A stretch of 64,000 nt of DNA from an uncultured Lachnospiraceae bacterium (GCA_951800685.1 CATOJY010000008.1:1-64000); one strand, 5' to 3'. Numbered from the stretch's first letter, positions 44,740 through 54,196 are shown. Numbers and translations: made by a program. Notes: generated by a model not told the origin, from the sequence alone.

Positions 44740-45858
44740 TTATCTTTTTGACAAACAGCTTTCATAGATACGCAAAATATTATCAGCGTATTTTTTCGAA
44801 TCAAATCGACGAATTGCTGTCCTTTTCGCTCTTTTAACCATTTCTCTGCTTCTTTCCTTATTGTCGTATACAAAGAGTATTTTCTCTGCAAGTTCGACCC
44901 CATCCCCTGCCGTATATAGATAGCCAGTGGACCCATCCTGGATCAGCTCTGGCGTTGCGCCAGCATTTGCTCCAATCACCAAGCATTCTCCCAACATGCC
45001 CTCCGCTGTAATACGCCCAAATGCCTGCGTCAATGCGCATGACAGCACGATATCCGCCTCCTCCAAAAATCTTCTCATATTTCCCTGGTGTCCCCAAAAA
45101 GTAATATAATCATTTAGGTGATGCTCGTTAACATATTTCATAAGTTCCATGCAATATTTACTTTTTGCTCCGACTATATTCAAAACCACATTTTTATATC
45201 CACGCTCTACGATTTCCTGCACTGCTTTGATCGGATCCAGAACCCCCTTTTCCTCCGTAATTTGCCCATAATGCAGCAAATTTATAGTTTCCTTAGAAAA
45301 GAGACTTTGTTTATCTATTACATATTTATCTAGGTTCAAACCATTATAAAGAATTACATTCCGTTTTCCCGCCATTGTATTTTTTTTCACATATTTAGAA
45401 ATCGATATCAGGCAATCTGCATGTTTCCGCAGAAGTTTTTCTAGCTTCGGGAAATCATACTTCAGCGGATATGTTACTTCCAATACATCCCTGATGTGCC
45501 ATACATGCGGCACACCGCATATAATAGAAAGCCATGCCCCAAAATCAACATTGGAAGCATTGGTATGTATTAAATCTACTTTCCGTTCCTTAATAATTTT
45601 TATTGCATCCGAAAGAAATAACATATTATTTATAATATTCTCAAAACGCTTGTGCCTTAAATCAAGCGGACTTGCATTCATTGTGTATGGAATAATATAA
45701 TGCTCAATGTTATTCTTCCTTAGCCTTTTCGCCATTTCCCCATCGCCTGGCAGTAAAACGGTTACTTCTATATTCTTTTTCAATGCCATTGTCAGATCAA
45801 GCAGCGAATTGTTCGCCCCATAGCATACACATGAATTAGCAATAAACAGTACCCTCAT
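44740..45858 (-). CDS. GT4 glycosyltransferase
   Basis: A 372-residue GT-B enzyme. The N-terminal domain starts 'MRVLFIANSCVCYGANNSL', and the C-terminal donor-binding domain has 'LLHYGQITEEKGVLDPIKAV' and the GT4 motif 'FGRITAEGMLGECLVIGANA', followed by 'GATPELI'. It transfers a nucleotide sugar to the glycan with retention. The ATG at 45858 is favoured because GGAGG lies 8 bases before it; an upstream GTG at 45873 would place that site inside the coding sequence. No Rossmann-like extra module is present. Confidence 0.88.
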   Translation of the reverse strand: MRVLFIANSCVCYGANNSLLDLTMALKKNIEVTVLLPGDGEMAKRLRKNNIEHYIIPYTMNASPLDLRHKRFENIINNMLFLSDAIKIIKERKVDLIHTNASNVDFGAWLSIICGVPHVWHIRDVLEVTYPLKYDFPKLEKLLRKHADCLISISKYVKKNTMAGKRNVILYNGLNLDKYVIDKQSLFSKETINLLHYGQITEEKGVLDPIKAVQEIVERGYKNVVLNIVGAKSKYCMELMKYVNEHHLNDYITFWGHQGNMRRFLEEADIVLSCALTQAFGRITAEGMLGECLVIGANAGATPELIQDGSTGYLYTAGDGVELAEKILFVYDNKERSREMVKRAKRTAIRRFDSKKYADNILRIYESCLSKR

Positions 45859-45878
45859 CCTCTGATCCTCCACATAGT

Positions 45879-47054
45879 CTAATACTTTATTCTGTTTTTC
45901 CAGCGCTCATAAAATTCCTTTTTCTCATTTTCTGTATAAAAATGATCCATATATTTATTATTCTTATAGTAATAATCATAAAACTGATGTGGAATTTTTA
46001 CATTTCTCTTATAATCTTCATATATATATTTATAACCTTTTTCATTGGCATCGTTTCCGTATATTAACTGGAAATCTTCTACACCCAGAAAATCGCCTAT
46101 CACCTTTTTTAAAGAATTTATTTTTTCTAACTTCAACAGCAATAAGGAAATCCCATCTTTTTCAATAATAGAATATCCGTTTTCACGATCAAACGGAAAG
46201 TCAAATACATTAATGTTTAAAATTTTACCAATCTCCGCGTCAAACCAGCTAAATTCATCTTCACTGTTTGGAATAGAATAGAAAAATTTTTCTATCTCTT
46301 CAAATGACTTAAATTTACGCCAAAAGTTATTCTTTTCAGTGCCCAAATGATGCCACATAAGCGACACTTGCCGGGCGATCGGTTCTCTGACTAAAGATAT
46401 GATTTTGCCGGATGTCGCTCTAATTATATTACTGATAATGCGATCATCTAACCCCAATATATTAAAAGAATGTACATGTACGGCATAGATCCCAGCCATT
46501 TTTGAACTAACAACCAGGCTGATCGATCCAACCTTCTTACCTTGATAAACAAATACAGTATTTCCAGCCAGCTTCCCCAAAAGCAACTGCTCCAATAAGT
46601 TTTGTTTGTAATACATATTCTTCATGAAAACTTCTTGTTCATTGATTCTTTTTTCTAATAAAGAATTATTTGTTAATTGCGGTTTGAAACCTTCTTCATT
46701 ATTTAAAAAATGCAAAACCATTTCCATGGCGTACCATGTATAGGTGTCGATCTTCTGGTAGCCTATCCTATCTATCTGATCTAATATACTTTTTTCCACC
46801 TCTAAATTATCCGTTGACAGAATAATGGCTATCTGGTCGAAATTATTCTCTCTGATCTTTTCTGGTAAATGTATCGGAAACATATGGTAATACCCGGCTT
46901 TACTCGGATTGGAATCAACAAATTCTATTTCCTTTGTCTGCATGCTTAACTTCTCTGCCAGCAGCCGTCCATTCTCTCCAGCACCCCAAATAATAAATTT
47001 TTTGCTTCCTATAATATCTTTATAATTCGTTAATAGCTCGTAATCTTTTATCAT
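45879..47054 (-). CDS. putative capsular polysaccharide synthesis protein with N-terminal module
   Basis: A 391-residue protein. Residues 15-110 are the module: 'KFIIWGAGENGRLLAEKL' and 'IEFVDSNPSKAGYYHMFPI', the most canonical copy in the cluster. Residues about 165-390 resemble the putative capsular polysaccharide synthesis family with a sulfotransferase-like core: 'NTVFVYQGKKVGSISL', 'YAVHVHSFN' and 'ISLVREPIARQVSLMWHH', where 'REP..R' resembles a 3'-phosphate-binding site. It may transfer sulfate or another group to the glycan; this is inference. Confidence 0.7.
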   Translation of the reverse strand: MIKDYELLTNYKDIIGSKKFIIWGAGENGRLLAEKLSMQTKEIEFVDSNPSKAGYYHMFPIHLPEKIRENNFDQIAIILSTDNLEVEKSILDQIDRIGYQKIDTYTWYAMEMVLHFLNNEEGFKPQLTNNSLLEKRINEQEVFMKNMYYKQNLLEQLLLGKLAGNTVFVYQGKKVGSISLVVSSKMAGIYAVHVHSFNILGLDDRIISNIIRATSGKIISLVREPIARQVSLMWHHLGTEKNNFWRKFKSFEEIEKFFYSIPNSEDEFSWFDAEIGKILNINVFDFPFDRENGYSIIEKDGISLLLLKLEKINSLKKVIGDFLGVEDFQLIYGNDANEKGYKYIYEDYKRNVKIPHQFYDYYYKNNKYMDHFYTENEKKEFYERWKNRIKY

Positions 47055-47059
47055 TTTCC

Positions 47060-47575
47060 CTACTCCTCTTTCTCTCTGTCCATTAACAATTCATATAAAA
47101 TTTCATCTATTGCATATACTCTATTATATCCTCGTGCCATTAATTCTTTTTTTATGACATCGAAAGATGTTACCGCCGTAACAATAACTGCATCAATATC
47201 TTCATTCTTTTCTTCGCCTGGCACATAGATTTTTATCCCAGGTATTCCTATTAAGGGATTGCGGTCCAAAGCATAGGCTACCTTAACATGATTGCTATTT
47301 TCTAATTTTTTGAATAAGCGTACTCCCAAAAAAGACATGCCATATATTACCACTGTCCTTATTTCCTTCTCTAACAAAAGCTGGTCTATCGTCTTTTCTT
47401 GCGCGTCAACCATCATCCATACGTCATACAGCCTCAAAATTACACGGTTCTTCGCATTTTCTTTCCTTAGACTATCAATAAGAAGGCAATACTTATGCCC
47501 AGTAGTATACCAGGCTATGATCAAGCCGAGTCCAAAGCAAATGCTTCCTGTTAATATAAACAAAAAAATATTCAT
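47060..47575 (-). CDS. membrane-anchored standalone Rossmann-like module protein (copy 2)
   Basis: A 171-residue protein. One N-terminal membrane helix (about 3-23), then a helical linker and a module ('TVVIYGMSFLGVRLFKKL', about 73-90), with 'YALDRNPLIG' and 'IDAVIVTAVTSF'. It resembles copy 1 along its full length: both have a YGMS-x-LG loop and a Y-A-[I/L]-D-x-N strand. It overlaps the upstream beta-propeller-like gene by 4 bases (ATGA), so the two are co-translated. Confidence 0.8.
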   Translation of the reverse strand: MNIFLFILTGSICFGLGLIIAWYTTGHKYCLLIDSLRKENAKNRVILRLYDVWMMVDAQEKTIDQLLLEKEIRTVVIYGMSFLGVRLFKKLENSNHVKVAYALDRNPLIGIPGIKIYVPGEEKNEDIDAVIVTAVTSFDVIKKELMARGYNRVYAIDEILYELLMDREKEE

Positions 47576-48747
47576 AACCCATCCTTTATCTTTTTAAAAA
47601 TTTTTTCACCAGTATTTTTACTTTCCTTTTCCCGATTTGGATCAACGGCATCCTTATGCAGATATGCTAAATAATCAGTTAATTTATAATCCCCTGCTTC
47701 TTCCACGCCGCCTTTATACAATTTGTTTTTTACGTATTCTCTTTCGTAGTCTTCTTTCTTAAGTGCTCCATCTATATAGGTAACACTCTCATTTCTCAAA
47801 TCGATCACAACAATTTTGTCAATATTATGAGGAAATAATATCATAATATCGCCCGTTCTTATATACCCTCCAAACGGATATGCAAGCTGATTCAAACTTA
47901 ATTTCTGATAGTTGCCAATAAAAGATAAAAATTTGTATTTTCCGGTTGTCCTATCTATAGAACAAAAATCTTTATCAGAATTCGGCACTACCAACACTCT
48001 GTCAGCTGTGCCGGCTACATAACAGCCTGGATAGTCTCGAAAGTTTAATTCATTCACGTAGAAATAATTTGTTGTTCCGCAGTCAGGACTCCAATTCATA
48101 ATTGTTGCAGTTCCTGCAACAGTGATCCAAAACTCCTCTCCATCATAATCGAAACTATTGATCCCTTCACAATCTACAGTAAATACTGTGACATCCATTT
48201 CGTCTAAATGAAAAGAAAATACATATTTTGTTCCACAAACAGCAGCCCATATCTCATTACCAATCTGGAACATATTGGAAAAGAACGCGCCTGATTCAAT
48301 CGACAGGTTTTTCTTTTCAAAAAGTTCTTTGATAGAGCAATATTCTACATATTTCCCTGTCCGGCAATCAAAAATATATATTCTGCAGCCAACAGAAGCA
48401 GAAAACTCCCATATACGTGTCTTATACATAAAAGCCGACCAAATAAGTTCATCCGGCCCCAATATTTTTTCACTGAATGAATAAGCGGTTATATTCTTAT
48501 TGGTAATGTTATACCGGACTATGCGCATCGTTCGAAACATCACCAGATAAATATCACCTTCAAACAGTAACATTCTTATAACCGTATCATGAAACGGCAG
48601 ATCACTGTGAACCCGCCCTGCAATTTCATAGGAAAAATCCTTTAGATCATATTTCATGATAAGACTTAGGTGATTGTTAAATGTATATAATACTCCCTGA
48701 TCAATCACTCCTGTAAAACATGCTAAGCTATTTTTTTTACCATTCAT
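47572..48747 (-). CDS. beta-propeller-like protein of unknown function
   Basis: A 391-residue protein with repeated beta-strand-rich units of about 40-50 residues, each with a hydrophobic-turn pattern such as 'MRIVRYNITNKNITAYSF' and 'CRIYIFDCRTGKYVEY', and 'KDFCSIDRTTGKYKFLSF' later. This suggests a beta-propeller. No signal peptide, membrane helix or known catalytic motif is visible. It sits in the glycan cluster, 1 base after a GT2 gene and coupled to a membrane-anchored module protein. I do not recognise the family. It could bind glycan or serve as an interaction platform. Confidence 0.65.
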   Translation of the reverse strand: MNGKKNSLACFTGVIDQGVLYTFNNHLSLIMKYDLKDFSYEIAGRVHSDLPFHDTVIRMLLFEGDIYLVMFRTMRIVRYNITNKNITAYSFSEKILGPDELIWSAFMYKTRIWEFSASVGCRIYIFDCRTGKYVEYCSIKELFEKKNLSIESGAFFSNMFQIGNEIWAAVCGTKYVFSFHLDEMDVTVFTVDCEGINSFDYDGEEFWITVAGTATIMNWSPDCGTTNYFYVNELNFRDYPGCYVAGTADRVLVVPNSDKDFCSIDRTTGKYKFLSFIGNYQKLSLNQLAYPFGGYIRTGDIMILFPHNIDKIVVIDLRNESVTYIDGALKKEDYEREYVKNKLYKGGVEEAGDYKLTDYLAYLHKDAVDPNREKESKNTGEKIFKKIKDGL

Positions 48748-48748
48748 T

Positions 48749-49666
48749 CTATTTCCCCTTTGAACGAACCATTTGCAAGCAGACTTTCAGATTTTCTAAA
48801 CTGCTATGGGATAAAAACCTTATTTTACTTTCCTCCCAGAAATTTTTCCACATATTATCTTCCTCTATCGTTACACGATAATTTTTTTTCAAAAATTCCT
48901 GAAGTTTTCTAGTATCACTATACTCCATATATACCCTATTTTTATTCACAGATTTCGCAGTCCAACTGTCTCCCTTAAAAATTCTCCGATGATCCGCCAT
49001 AATATCATTAAAGAAATAAACTTCACTTTGTATGCCTAGCAAAACCTGTCCCACTAAGTCACCATTGATTCCACAATTTTCATAGAAGTCCCACTCTACC
49101 TGATTCCATGATCTATACATATTTCTGTAAACCATGCTGGCTGTCTGAGAGACCATTTTCTGTCTTTTCGCCAGTTCTTTTCCATAAATATAAGCTTCCC
49201 GGATATAATAGTAATCAAAATCTCTATGTAGCAAATTTCCCTTTTCATCAACACACCTAATGTTATGCGCTGTTCCAATGTACTCGGAATGATTTTCCAA
49301 AAAAGCGATTTGCTTTTGAAGTTTACGGCAGTCTGTCCAGTAATCATCACCTTCTATGCTGGCCACATATCTGGCATTGCACCTGTGCATTATCTCTAAA
49401 TCATTTTTCAGGCCTCCTACATTTTTTTCCCACAAGACTACTTCTATTTTATCTGGATATTTTCTGTAATAATCCTCCACAATTTCTCTGGTACGATCTG
49501 TTGAGCAATCTTCGCCTATTAATATTCTATAAGAGTAATCTGTCTTTTGCATCAAAACACTGTCAAGCGCCTGCCCAATATAGTTTTCGTGATTATATGT
49601 CAACATCATAATATCAACGTCAGCACATTCTTTCCTCTTGCATAAAAGCACTTTTTTTTCATCCAT
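48749..49666 (-). CDS. GT2 glycosyltransferase
   Basis: A 305-residue GT-A enzyme without an extra module. The N-terminal 'VDIMMLTYNHENYIGQALDS', 'LIGEDCSTDRTREIV' and metal motif 'SIEGDDYWTD' follow the pattern of GT2 enzymes in capsule loci. The variant Glu-Gly-Asp-Asp motif and the following 'DCRKLQKQIAFLENH' are typical of one GT2 subgroup. The donor is not assignable. GAGGGG lies before the ATG. Confidence 0.88.
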   Translation of the reverse strand: MDEKKVLLCKRKECADVDIMMLTYNHENYIGQALDSVLMQKTDYSYRILIGEDCSTDRTREIVEDYYRKYPDKIEVVLWEKNVGGLKNDLEIMHRCNARYVASIEGDDYWTDCRKLQKQIAFLENHSEYIGTAHNIRCVDEKGNLLHRDFDYYYIREAYIYGKELAKRQKMVSQTASMVYRNMYRSWNQVEWDFYENCGINGDLVGQVLLGIQSEVYFFNDIMADHRRIFKGDSWTAKSVNKNRVYMEYSDTRKLQEFLKKNYRVTIEEDNMWKNFWEESKIRFLSHSSLENLKVCLQMVRSKGK

Positions 49667-49678
49667 GATGTATTCCCC

Positions 49679-50773
49679 TCAAGTCAATCCGTATAATACT
49701 ATTGTTTGCGCTGCACCTCTGTTAAATCGAAGATATAATTTATAATTTGGATTCAGTCTTTTTATCAAAAGCGGCACCTTATAAATAGGATCTATTCCAT
49801 ATCCAATCATAATCGCAATCCTTGGTTCATGTTCCTTCAAAATTCTCTTCGCTCCCAAGAGCGCTTCCTCTACGCCGTCCCGATACTGTATCTTTAACAA
49901 TGTTACTTTCTTTTTATAATCAAACATATTATCCAATAACTCAACTTGCAATGTTTCCGCCTTCTGCTCATCAGGTGTACATGCATGAGACGACTCTCCA
50001 TCAAACAGAAAGTTTATTACACCGCTTGTATTCCAGGCTCCCTTTGAGGCAATTTCAAATTGACCGATCTTATTTTTATCTATATAGTCTACTAAATCAC
50101 TTCTTAGTTTTTTTTCAGGTTCAACTGCATAGATATAGCCGTAATCTCCACCACTTTCCTTTATAAACTGCTTGACATTCTCACCGGCAGCGGATCCCAC
50201 ATCCAGGTAAACTTCTTCCCTCCCTATCCTGTATAAGTCATTATCAAAATAACTCATCCGTCTATCAAAAACCTGCAGTGTATACTTTACATTCCCAGAT
50301 AACTTTGTCTGTAGAAAAGCAATCAATACCTCCTTAGACTTCTGGTCTGCAAGCATATCATATACCACTTGATACTTACTGATATTATCCTCAATTAACT
50401 TAAACGGTGTCCTTTCGAATTCTCCATATGCAGTGCATGCGAAATAAAAACACTCGTTTACCCATTCTTCATTTTTTAGGACATCTGCTGCCTGATAATC
50501 AGAATATCCTACGACAACATTTACTTTTTGATACTTTTCTAATAACTTTGATTTCGATATCACTCGTATACTATTTAAATACATTTCCTCGGCATAATAT
50601 GCATCATCGACAAAAACATCCGCTATCTGTATTTTCTTCTCTTTCAAATATTTCTCAACTACTGACGCTATTTGGCCAGCTCCCCATAATACAACTGGAT
50701 ACACTTCCTTCTTAAGAGATTCTATAACGTTTTTTTCTTCCAGATCGGTTAAATAGGATAACATATTTTCCAT
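49679..50773 (-). CDS. FkbM-like methyltransferase with N-terminal module; acid motif lost
   Basis: A 364-residue protein. The module (about 25-115) starts 'PVVLWGAGQIASVVEKYL', then 'IADVFVDDAYYAEEMYL'. The C-terminal part is FkbM-like: 'VYLDVGSAAGENVKQFI' (SAM loop) and a closing 'YKLYLRFNRGAAQTIVLYG'. At the position of the family's Asp-x-Glu-Gly motif it reads 'LLKIQYRDGVEEALLGA', so the conserved acid pair is missing. It may have altered activity or none. ATG 50773 has GGAGA upstream; the frame-extending TTG does not. Paralogous to the genes at 37735 and 58395. Confidence 0.78.
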   Translation of the reverse strand: MENMLSYLTDLEEKNVIESLKKEVYPVVLWGAGQIASVVEKYLKEKKIQIADVFVDDAYYAEEMYLNSIRVISKSKLLEKYQKVNVVVGYSDYQAADVLKNEEWVNECFYFACTAYGEFERTPFKLIEDNISKYQVVYDMLADQKSKEVLIAFLQTKLSGNVKYTLQVFDRRMSYFDNDLYRIGREEVYLDVGSAAGENVKQFIKESGGDYGYIYAVEPEKKLRSDLVDYIDKNKIGQFEIASKGAWNTSGVINFLFDGESSHACTPDEQKAETLQVELLDNMFDYKKKVTLLKIQYRDGVEEALLGAKRILKEHEPRIAIMIGYGIDPIYKVPLLIKRLNPNYKLYLRFNRGAAQTIVLYGLT

Positions 50774-50829
50774 ATATTCTCTCCACAATATATTTGTAGT
50801 AATAATAGAGATACCCCATATTGTTGTTG

Positions 50830-51945
50830 TCAGTATTTCTGCAAAGTTTCTTTTACAATCAAAACAATTCTTTCAACATCTACATTTGGCAAATCTGCGT
50901 ATAGTGGCAATACTAAAATCCTATCCGAATAATATCGCGCTCTCTTCAAATCCATTTTGGAATACTTATCTCCAAAATAGGCCACATCTGAAGTCAAAGG
51001 ATAGAAATATTTTCGTGCACGAATATTGCCTTTAGCCAGATTTTCATACACCTTATTTCTCAGTTCTTCTGTTTCAAATATCACTGGAAAGTATGCATAA
51101 TTAGATTTTTCAATGTCTTCATTTATTCCAAATGCTATTTGTTCTAAATCACATAGCAATCTTTTATATTTCTCCACTACCTGTTTTCTTTTCACTCTCT
51201 CATTCTCAAAATGTTTTATATTACATAACCCCATCGCTGCCGAAAATTCGTTCATTTTGGCGTTAGAACCAATATCTGTGACAAGCTCCTCTGATTGAAT
51301 CCCAAAATTTTTTAAATTATATATTTTCTTATACTGTTCCTCATTTCTACAACACACCGCGCCGCCTTCAATCGTGTTATATACCTTCGTTGCATGGAAA
51401 CTGAAAATTGACAAATCACCATATGCACTTATTCCCTTGCCATGATGGCATTCACCAAACGCATGTGCAGCATCATAAATTACTTTCAAATTATGCCGTT
51501 TCGCAATTTCCTCTATTCCTTCTACATTACAAGGGTTTCCATATACATGCACGGGAACAATTGCTACCGTTTTTTCTGTTATCAGGTCTTCTATTTTTGA
51601 TTCATCAATCGTCAAGTCTTCTTTTATGTCACAAAAAACAGGTTCTAATCTGTTTCTAATAATTGCATATGTCGTAGAAACAAATGTAAACGGTGTTGTA
51701 ATCACTTCCGAACCTGCCGCAAAATTCATTGATTGTATCGCCAACTCTAACGCCATATGCCCATTAACCGTCAGTTGCACATAATTTTCCCCTAAAAAGG
51801 TTTCTAGTTCCTTTTCCAGCTGATTATGTAGTGTACCCATATTCGTGATCCAATGACTATCCCATAATTGTTTTATCATATCAATGTATTCTTCAATGGG
51901 GGGCATGGAGCTCCTTGTTACCAATATCTCTTTACCTGTTCTCAT
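50830..51945 (-). CDS. DegT/DnrJ/EryC1/StrS sugar aminotransferase
   Basis: A 371-residue PLP-dependent aminotransferase. The PLP Lys lies in 'SIFSFHATKVYNTIEGG', with 'YDAAHAFGECHHGKG' before it and the opening 'SHWITNMGTLHNQLEKEL', typical of nucleotide-sugar aminotransferases. It converts a keto-deoxy-sugar nucleotide to an amino sugar donor. The matching ketosugar-forming dehydratase is not evident in the window except possibly the SDR at 32582. The ribosome site GGAGG is 14 bases from the ATG. Confidence 0.9.
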   Translation of the reverse strand: MRTGKEILVTRSSMPPIEEYIDMIKQLWDSHWITNMGTLHNQLEKELETFLGENYVQLTVNGHMALELAIQSMNFAAGSEVITTPFTFVSTTYAIIRNRLEPVFCDIKEDLTIDESKIEDLITEKTVAIVPVHVYGNPCNVEGIEEIAKRHNLKVIYDAAHAFGECHHGKGISAYGDLSIFSFHATKVYNTIEGGAVCCRNEEQYKKIYNLKNFGIQSEELVTDIGSNAKMNEFSAAMGLCNIKHFENERVKRKQVVEKYKRLLCDLEQIAFGINEDIEKSNYAYFPVIFETEELRNKVYENLAKGNIRARKYFYPLTSDVAYFGDKYSKMDLKRARYYSDRILVLPLYADLPNVDVERIVLIVKETLQKY

Positions 51946-52085
51946 AAATTCCGTTTTAACCTCCCGACTTCTTGTATAATAACTTTCCAGATGTCATCCT
52001 GCCTGCATCAGAAAGTTCTGTAATCCCCCATATCAGCCCCATTTAGACTCTACAATCTTGAGCTTTCTCTCCAGATAAAAACAGC

Positions 52086-53834
52086 TTATTTTCCTTGAAT
52101 GGCCACTAAATCCTTTAATATTTCCCTGCTCACTATTTCAGACAATATCCTATTGCCTTCCTCTGAGTAGTGGCAATGATCAATAAACATTCCCTCTTTT
52201 TCGTCAAACAATGATAATAAATTAATATAAAAATCATCCTGCCGCGCCTGTAGACGAAAAGATGCTATCTCATTATCCATATCCCCGGTAAAGTGTATAC
52301 TTCTCTCAAGAATACTAAGTTTTTCTTTTGCCTCCTTTATGGGTTGTAAGAAACAAAAAAACTTACTTTCATTCAATTCTGACACGGCCTTAATGATCTT
52401 CTGTATTCTAAGCCAATAATCAAAGGCTGTTTCTCTTATGGGAATTCCACATGCATATGTGGCATCAGGAGCCAAAATTTTGCACCATTCCACAGCATGC
52501 CTCAAATTTGCCTTATTCTCTACCCCTTTAATGCGGTGCGTTTCATTATTCACCCCGCTCATGCCAATAACATACTGTGGCCGCAAATGTACACCATCCC
52601 GAATCAATCGTAAGAGCTCCTGTAAGGCCTCTTCACCCGGCCCGGCACAATCATAAATAGTAACCGCCACTCCCTGACTGGCTAATTTCCGGTACAGCTG
52701 CCGCACCCAGCTTGTTGCTCTGAACATGCCATCTGTAGAAGTTGAACCGCCGAGCACCAATATTCTGATATTGTCTTCATTCATATCGCCAATCACATGA
52801 ATTCCGGGCAAGTTTTCTTTACCGTATTCCCCGCTCCAACCCGTGAGCGGATCTGCAACCATTCTGATCTGCTTACGCCAGTCCACCGTACTAACTTGAT
52901 AAAAACCTGCGTAATCAAACATACTCATTGACAGGCCGATGCTCTCCAACAAATCATAAATTTCAATCTGTTCGCTCCTTTCCAAAACGTCCAGATCATT
53001 TACCAGCACGTATACATCCTGAATATTATCATAAGCTAGTTCATAAACATCCTGAATTTCAAGTTCTGTCAATCCCTCTTTATAAACCAATCCACTTATC
53101 TCTATGCCGTATAGCTCTAGCGCTGCTTTGATGAATCTTAAATAGCCTCCCTGGGATCTTGTATAAATATATATTTTCTTCTTCTCATACCAGGCTTTAT
53201 GAACAGACTGAAACAAAGCTGTTCGAAAAATAGTATAATCAAACAGAAAATCTCTGATATAGATATCCGCACTGCGCGTATCTAACACGTCTATAATTTC
53301 CTGCTTCATTTTCTCCTGAAATACCGAAATAATAAAAGCGTCGTTGTCGCCCGCCTCTACTGCATCTATTTGATAAATTACTCTGTTCTCTATCTCGTTT
53401 CTGGTATCTTTCTCTGTAGTACAGAAGCCCTTGATCTCTACATCAGCTTTCTTTAGTTGTTCATAAATATCCTGTCCTCCAGCGCCTGCACCATAAATAT
53501 ATACTGTCTTTTCTTTTAGTTCCTCATCAATCTGTAACAGCTCTGAGATAAAAAACGCCTTCCGGCTAACATCAGCAGGAAGTTTACTTCTCTCACAGCT
53601 TTGGGACAAAATAATGATGGCATCAATCTCTTGCAAGACTTCCTGCACTCCTACAACCGGCCTGTTCATGTATCTTTCATTCCTATAGGCCTCTTCCTGT
53701 GTGACAAACCCTTCGATATTAATCTGCCTGAGCGCAAGCTTTGTAAACTCTGTAATAGAATCTTTGCTGACATCCCATATATATATTTTTTTCTTTTTTA
53801 TCTCTTCCGATAAGGTATATAATAACCTAATCAT
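52086..53834 (-). CDS. three tandem Rossmann-like modules fused to an SGNH hydrolase
   Basis: A 582-residue protein with a rare layout. Three successive modules: residues 15-100 ('KIYIWDVSKDSITEF', Gly loop lost), 108-205 ('TVYIYGAGAGGQDIYEQL', canonical) and 218-312 ('KIYIYTRSQGGYLRF', degenerate). Residues from about 350 form an SGNH/GDSL-type hydrolase domain: nucleophile region 'LVLGGSTSTDG', 'GMSGVNNETHR' (Gly and Asn) and 'DHCHYSEEGN' with the Asp-x-x-His pair. It may add or remove acyl groups on the glycan. AAGGAG lies 10 bases before the ATG. Confidence 0.78.
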   Translation of the reverse strand: MIRLLYTLSEEIKKKKIYIWDVSKDSITEFTKLALRQINIEGFVTQEEAYRNERYMNRPVVGVQEVLQEIDAIIILSQSCERSKLPADVSRKAFFISELLQIDEELKEKTVYIYGAGAGGQDIYEQLKKADVEIKGFCTTEKDTRNEIENRVIYQIDAVEAGDNDAFIISVFQEKMKQEIIDVLDTRSADIYIRDFLFDYTIFRTALFQSVHKAWYEKKKIYIYTRSQGGYLRFIKAALELYGIEISGLVYKEGLTELEIQDVYELAYDNIQDVYVLVNDLDVLERSEQIEIYDLLESIGLSMSMFDYAGFYQVSTVDWRKQIRMVADPLTGWSGEYGKENLPGIHVIGDMNEDNIRILVLGGSTSTDGMFRATSWVRQLYRKLASQGVAVTIYDCAGPGEEALQELLRLIRDGVHLRPQYVIGMSGVNNETHRIKGVENKANLRHAVEWCKILAPDATYACGIPIRETAFDYWLRIQKIIKAVSELNESKFFCFLQPIKEAKEKLSILERSIHFTGDMDNEIASFRLQARQDDFYINLLSLFDEKEGMFIDHCHYSEEGNRILSEIVSREILKDLVAIQGK

Positions 53835-53851
53835 TTCATCATCTCCTTAGA

Positions 53852-54196
53852 TCAAAAAGCATATGTGAATTCTGGAAGTTTTCCTTTATTTGTATTTTCT
53901 TTCTTTTGCTCTTCATGGGACTTCTCTTCAGCCACTGCTCTGCATTTAAATGCCGTTATAGCCAGTAATTTCTGCCGTTGTGGATCTATCTCTGCCCCGC
54001 ACACTTCCTTGATCCTCTCCTGAAACTCAGGAATTGTTTTAAATTTATATGGCATAATATAAGTCTCTTCACTATTTCGCGTCAAAAAATAGGAGTCCAT
54101 ACTGGAACTGCTTCTTTGTTCAAAAACTTGTTCATCTCTATTCGCGGCTGCCCATTCCTGGAGTAATTTCTTTTCTTTAATATCAATCGAGTGCAT
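53852..54196 (-). CDS. small protein of unknown function coupled to the carbamoyltransferase
   Basis: A 114-residue hydrophilic protein, predicted mostly helical ('MHSIDIKEKKLLQEWAAANR'), with a charged C-terminal tail rich in Glu and Lys. It overlaps the carbamoyltransferase stop by 14 bases and has GGAGGAAGATTT before the ATG, so it is translationally coupled. I do not recognise the family. It may be a partner of the carbamoyltransferase. Confidence 0.65.
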   Translation of the reverse strand: MHSIDIKEKKLLQEWAAANRDEQVFEQRSSSSMDSYFLTRNSEETYIMPYKFKTIPEFQERIKEVCGAEIDPQRQKLLAITAFKCRAVAEEKSHEEQKKENTNKGKLPEFTYAF

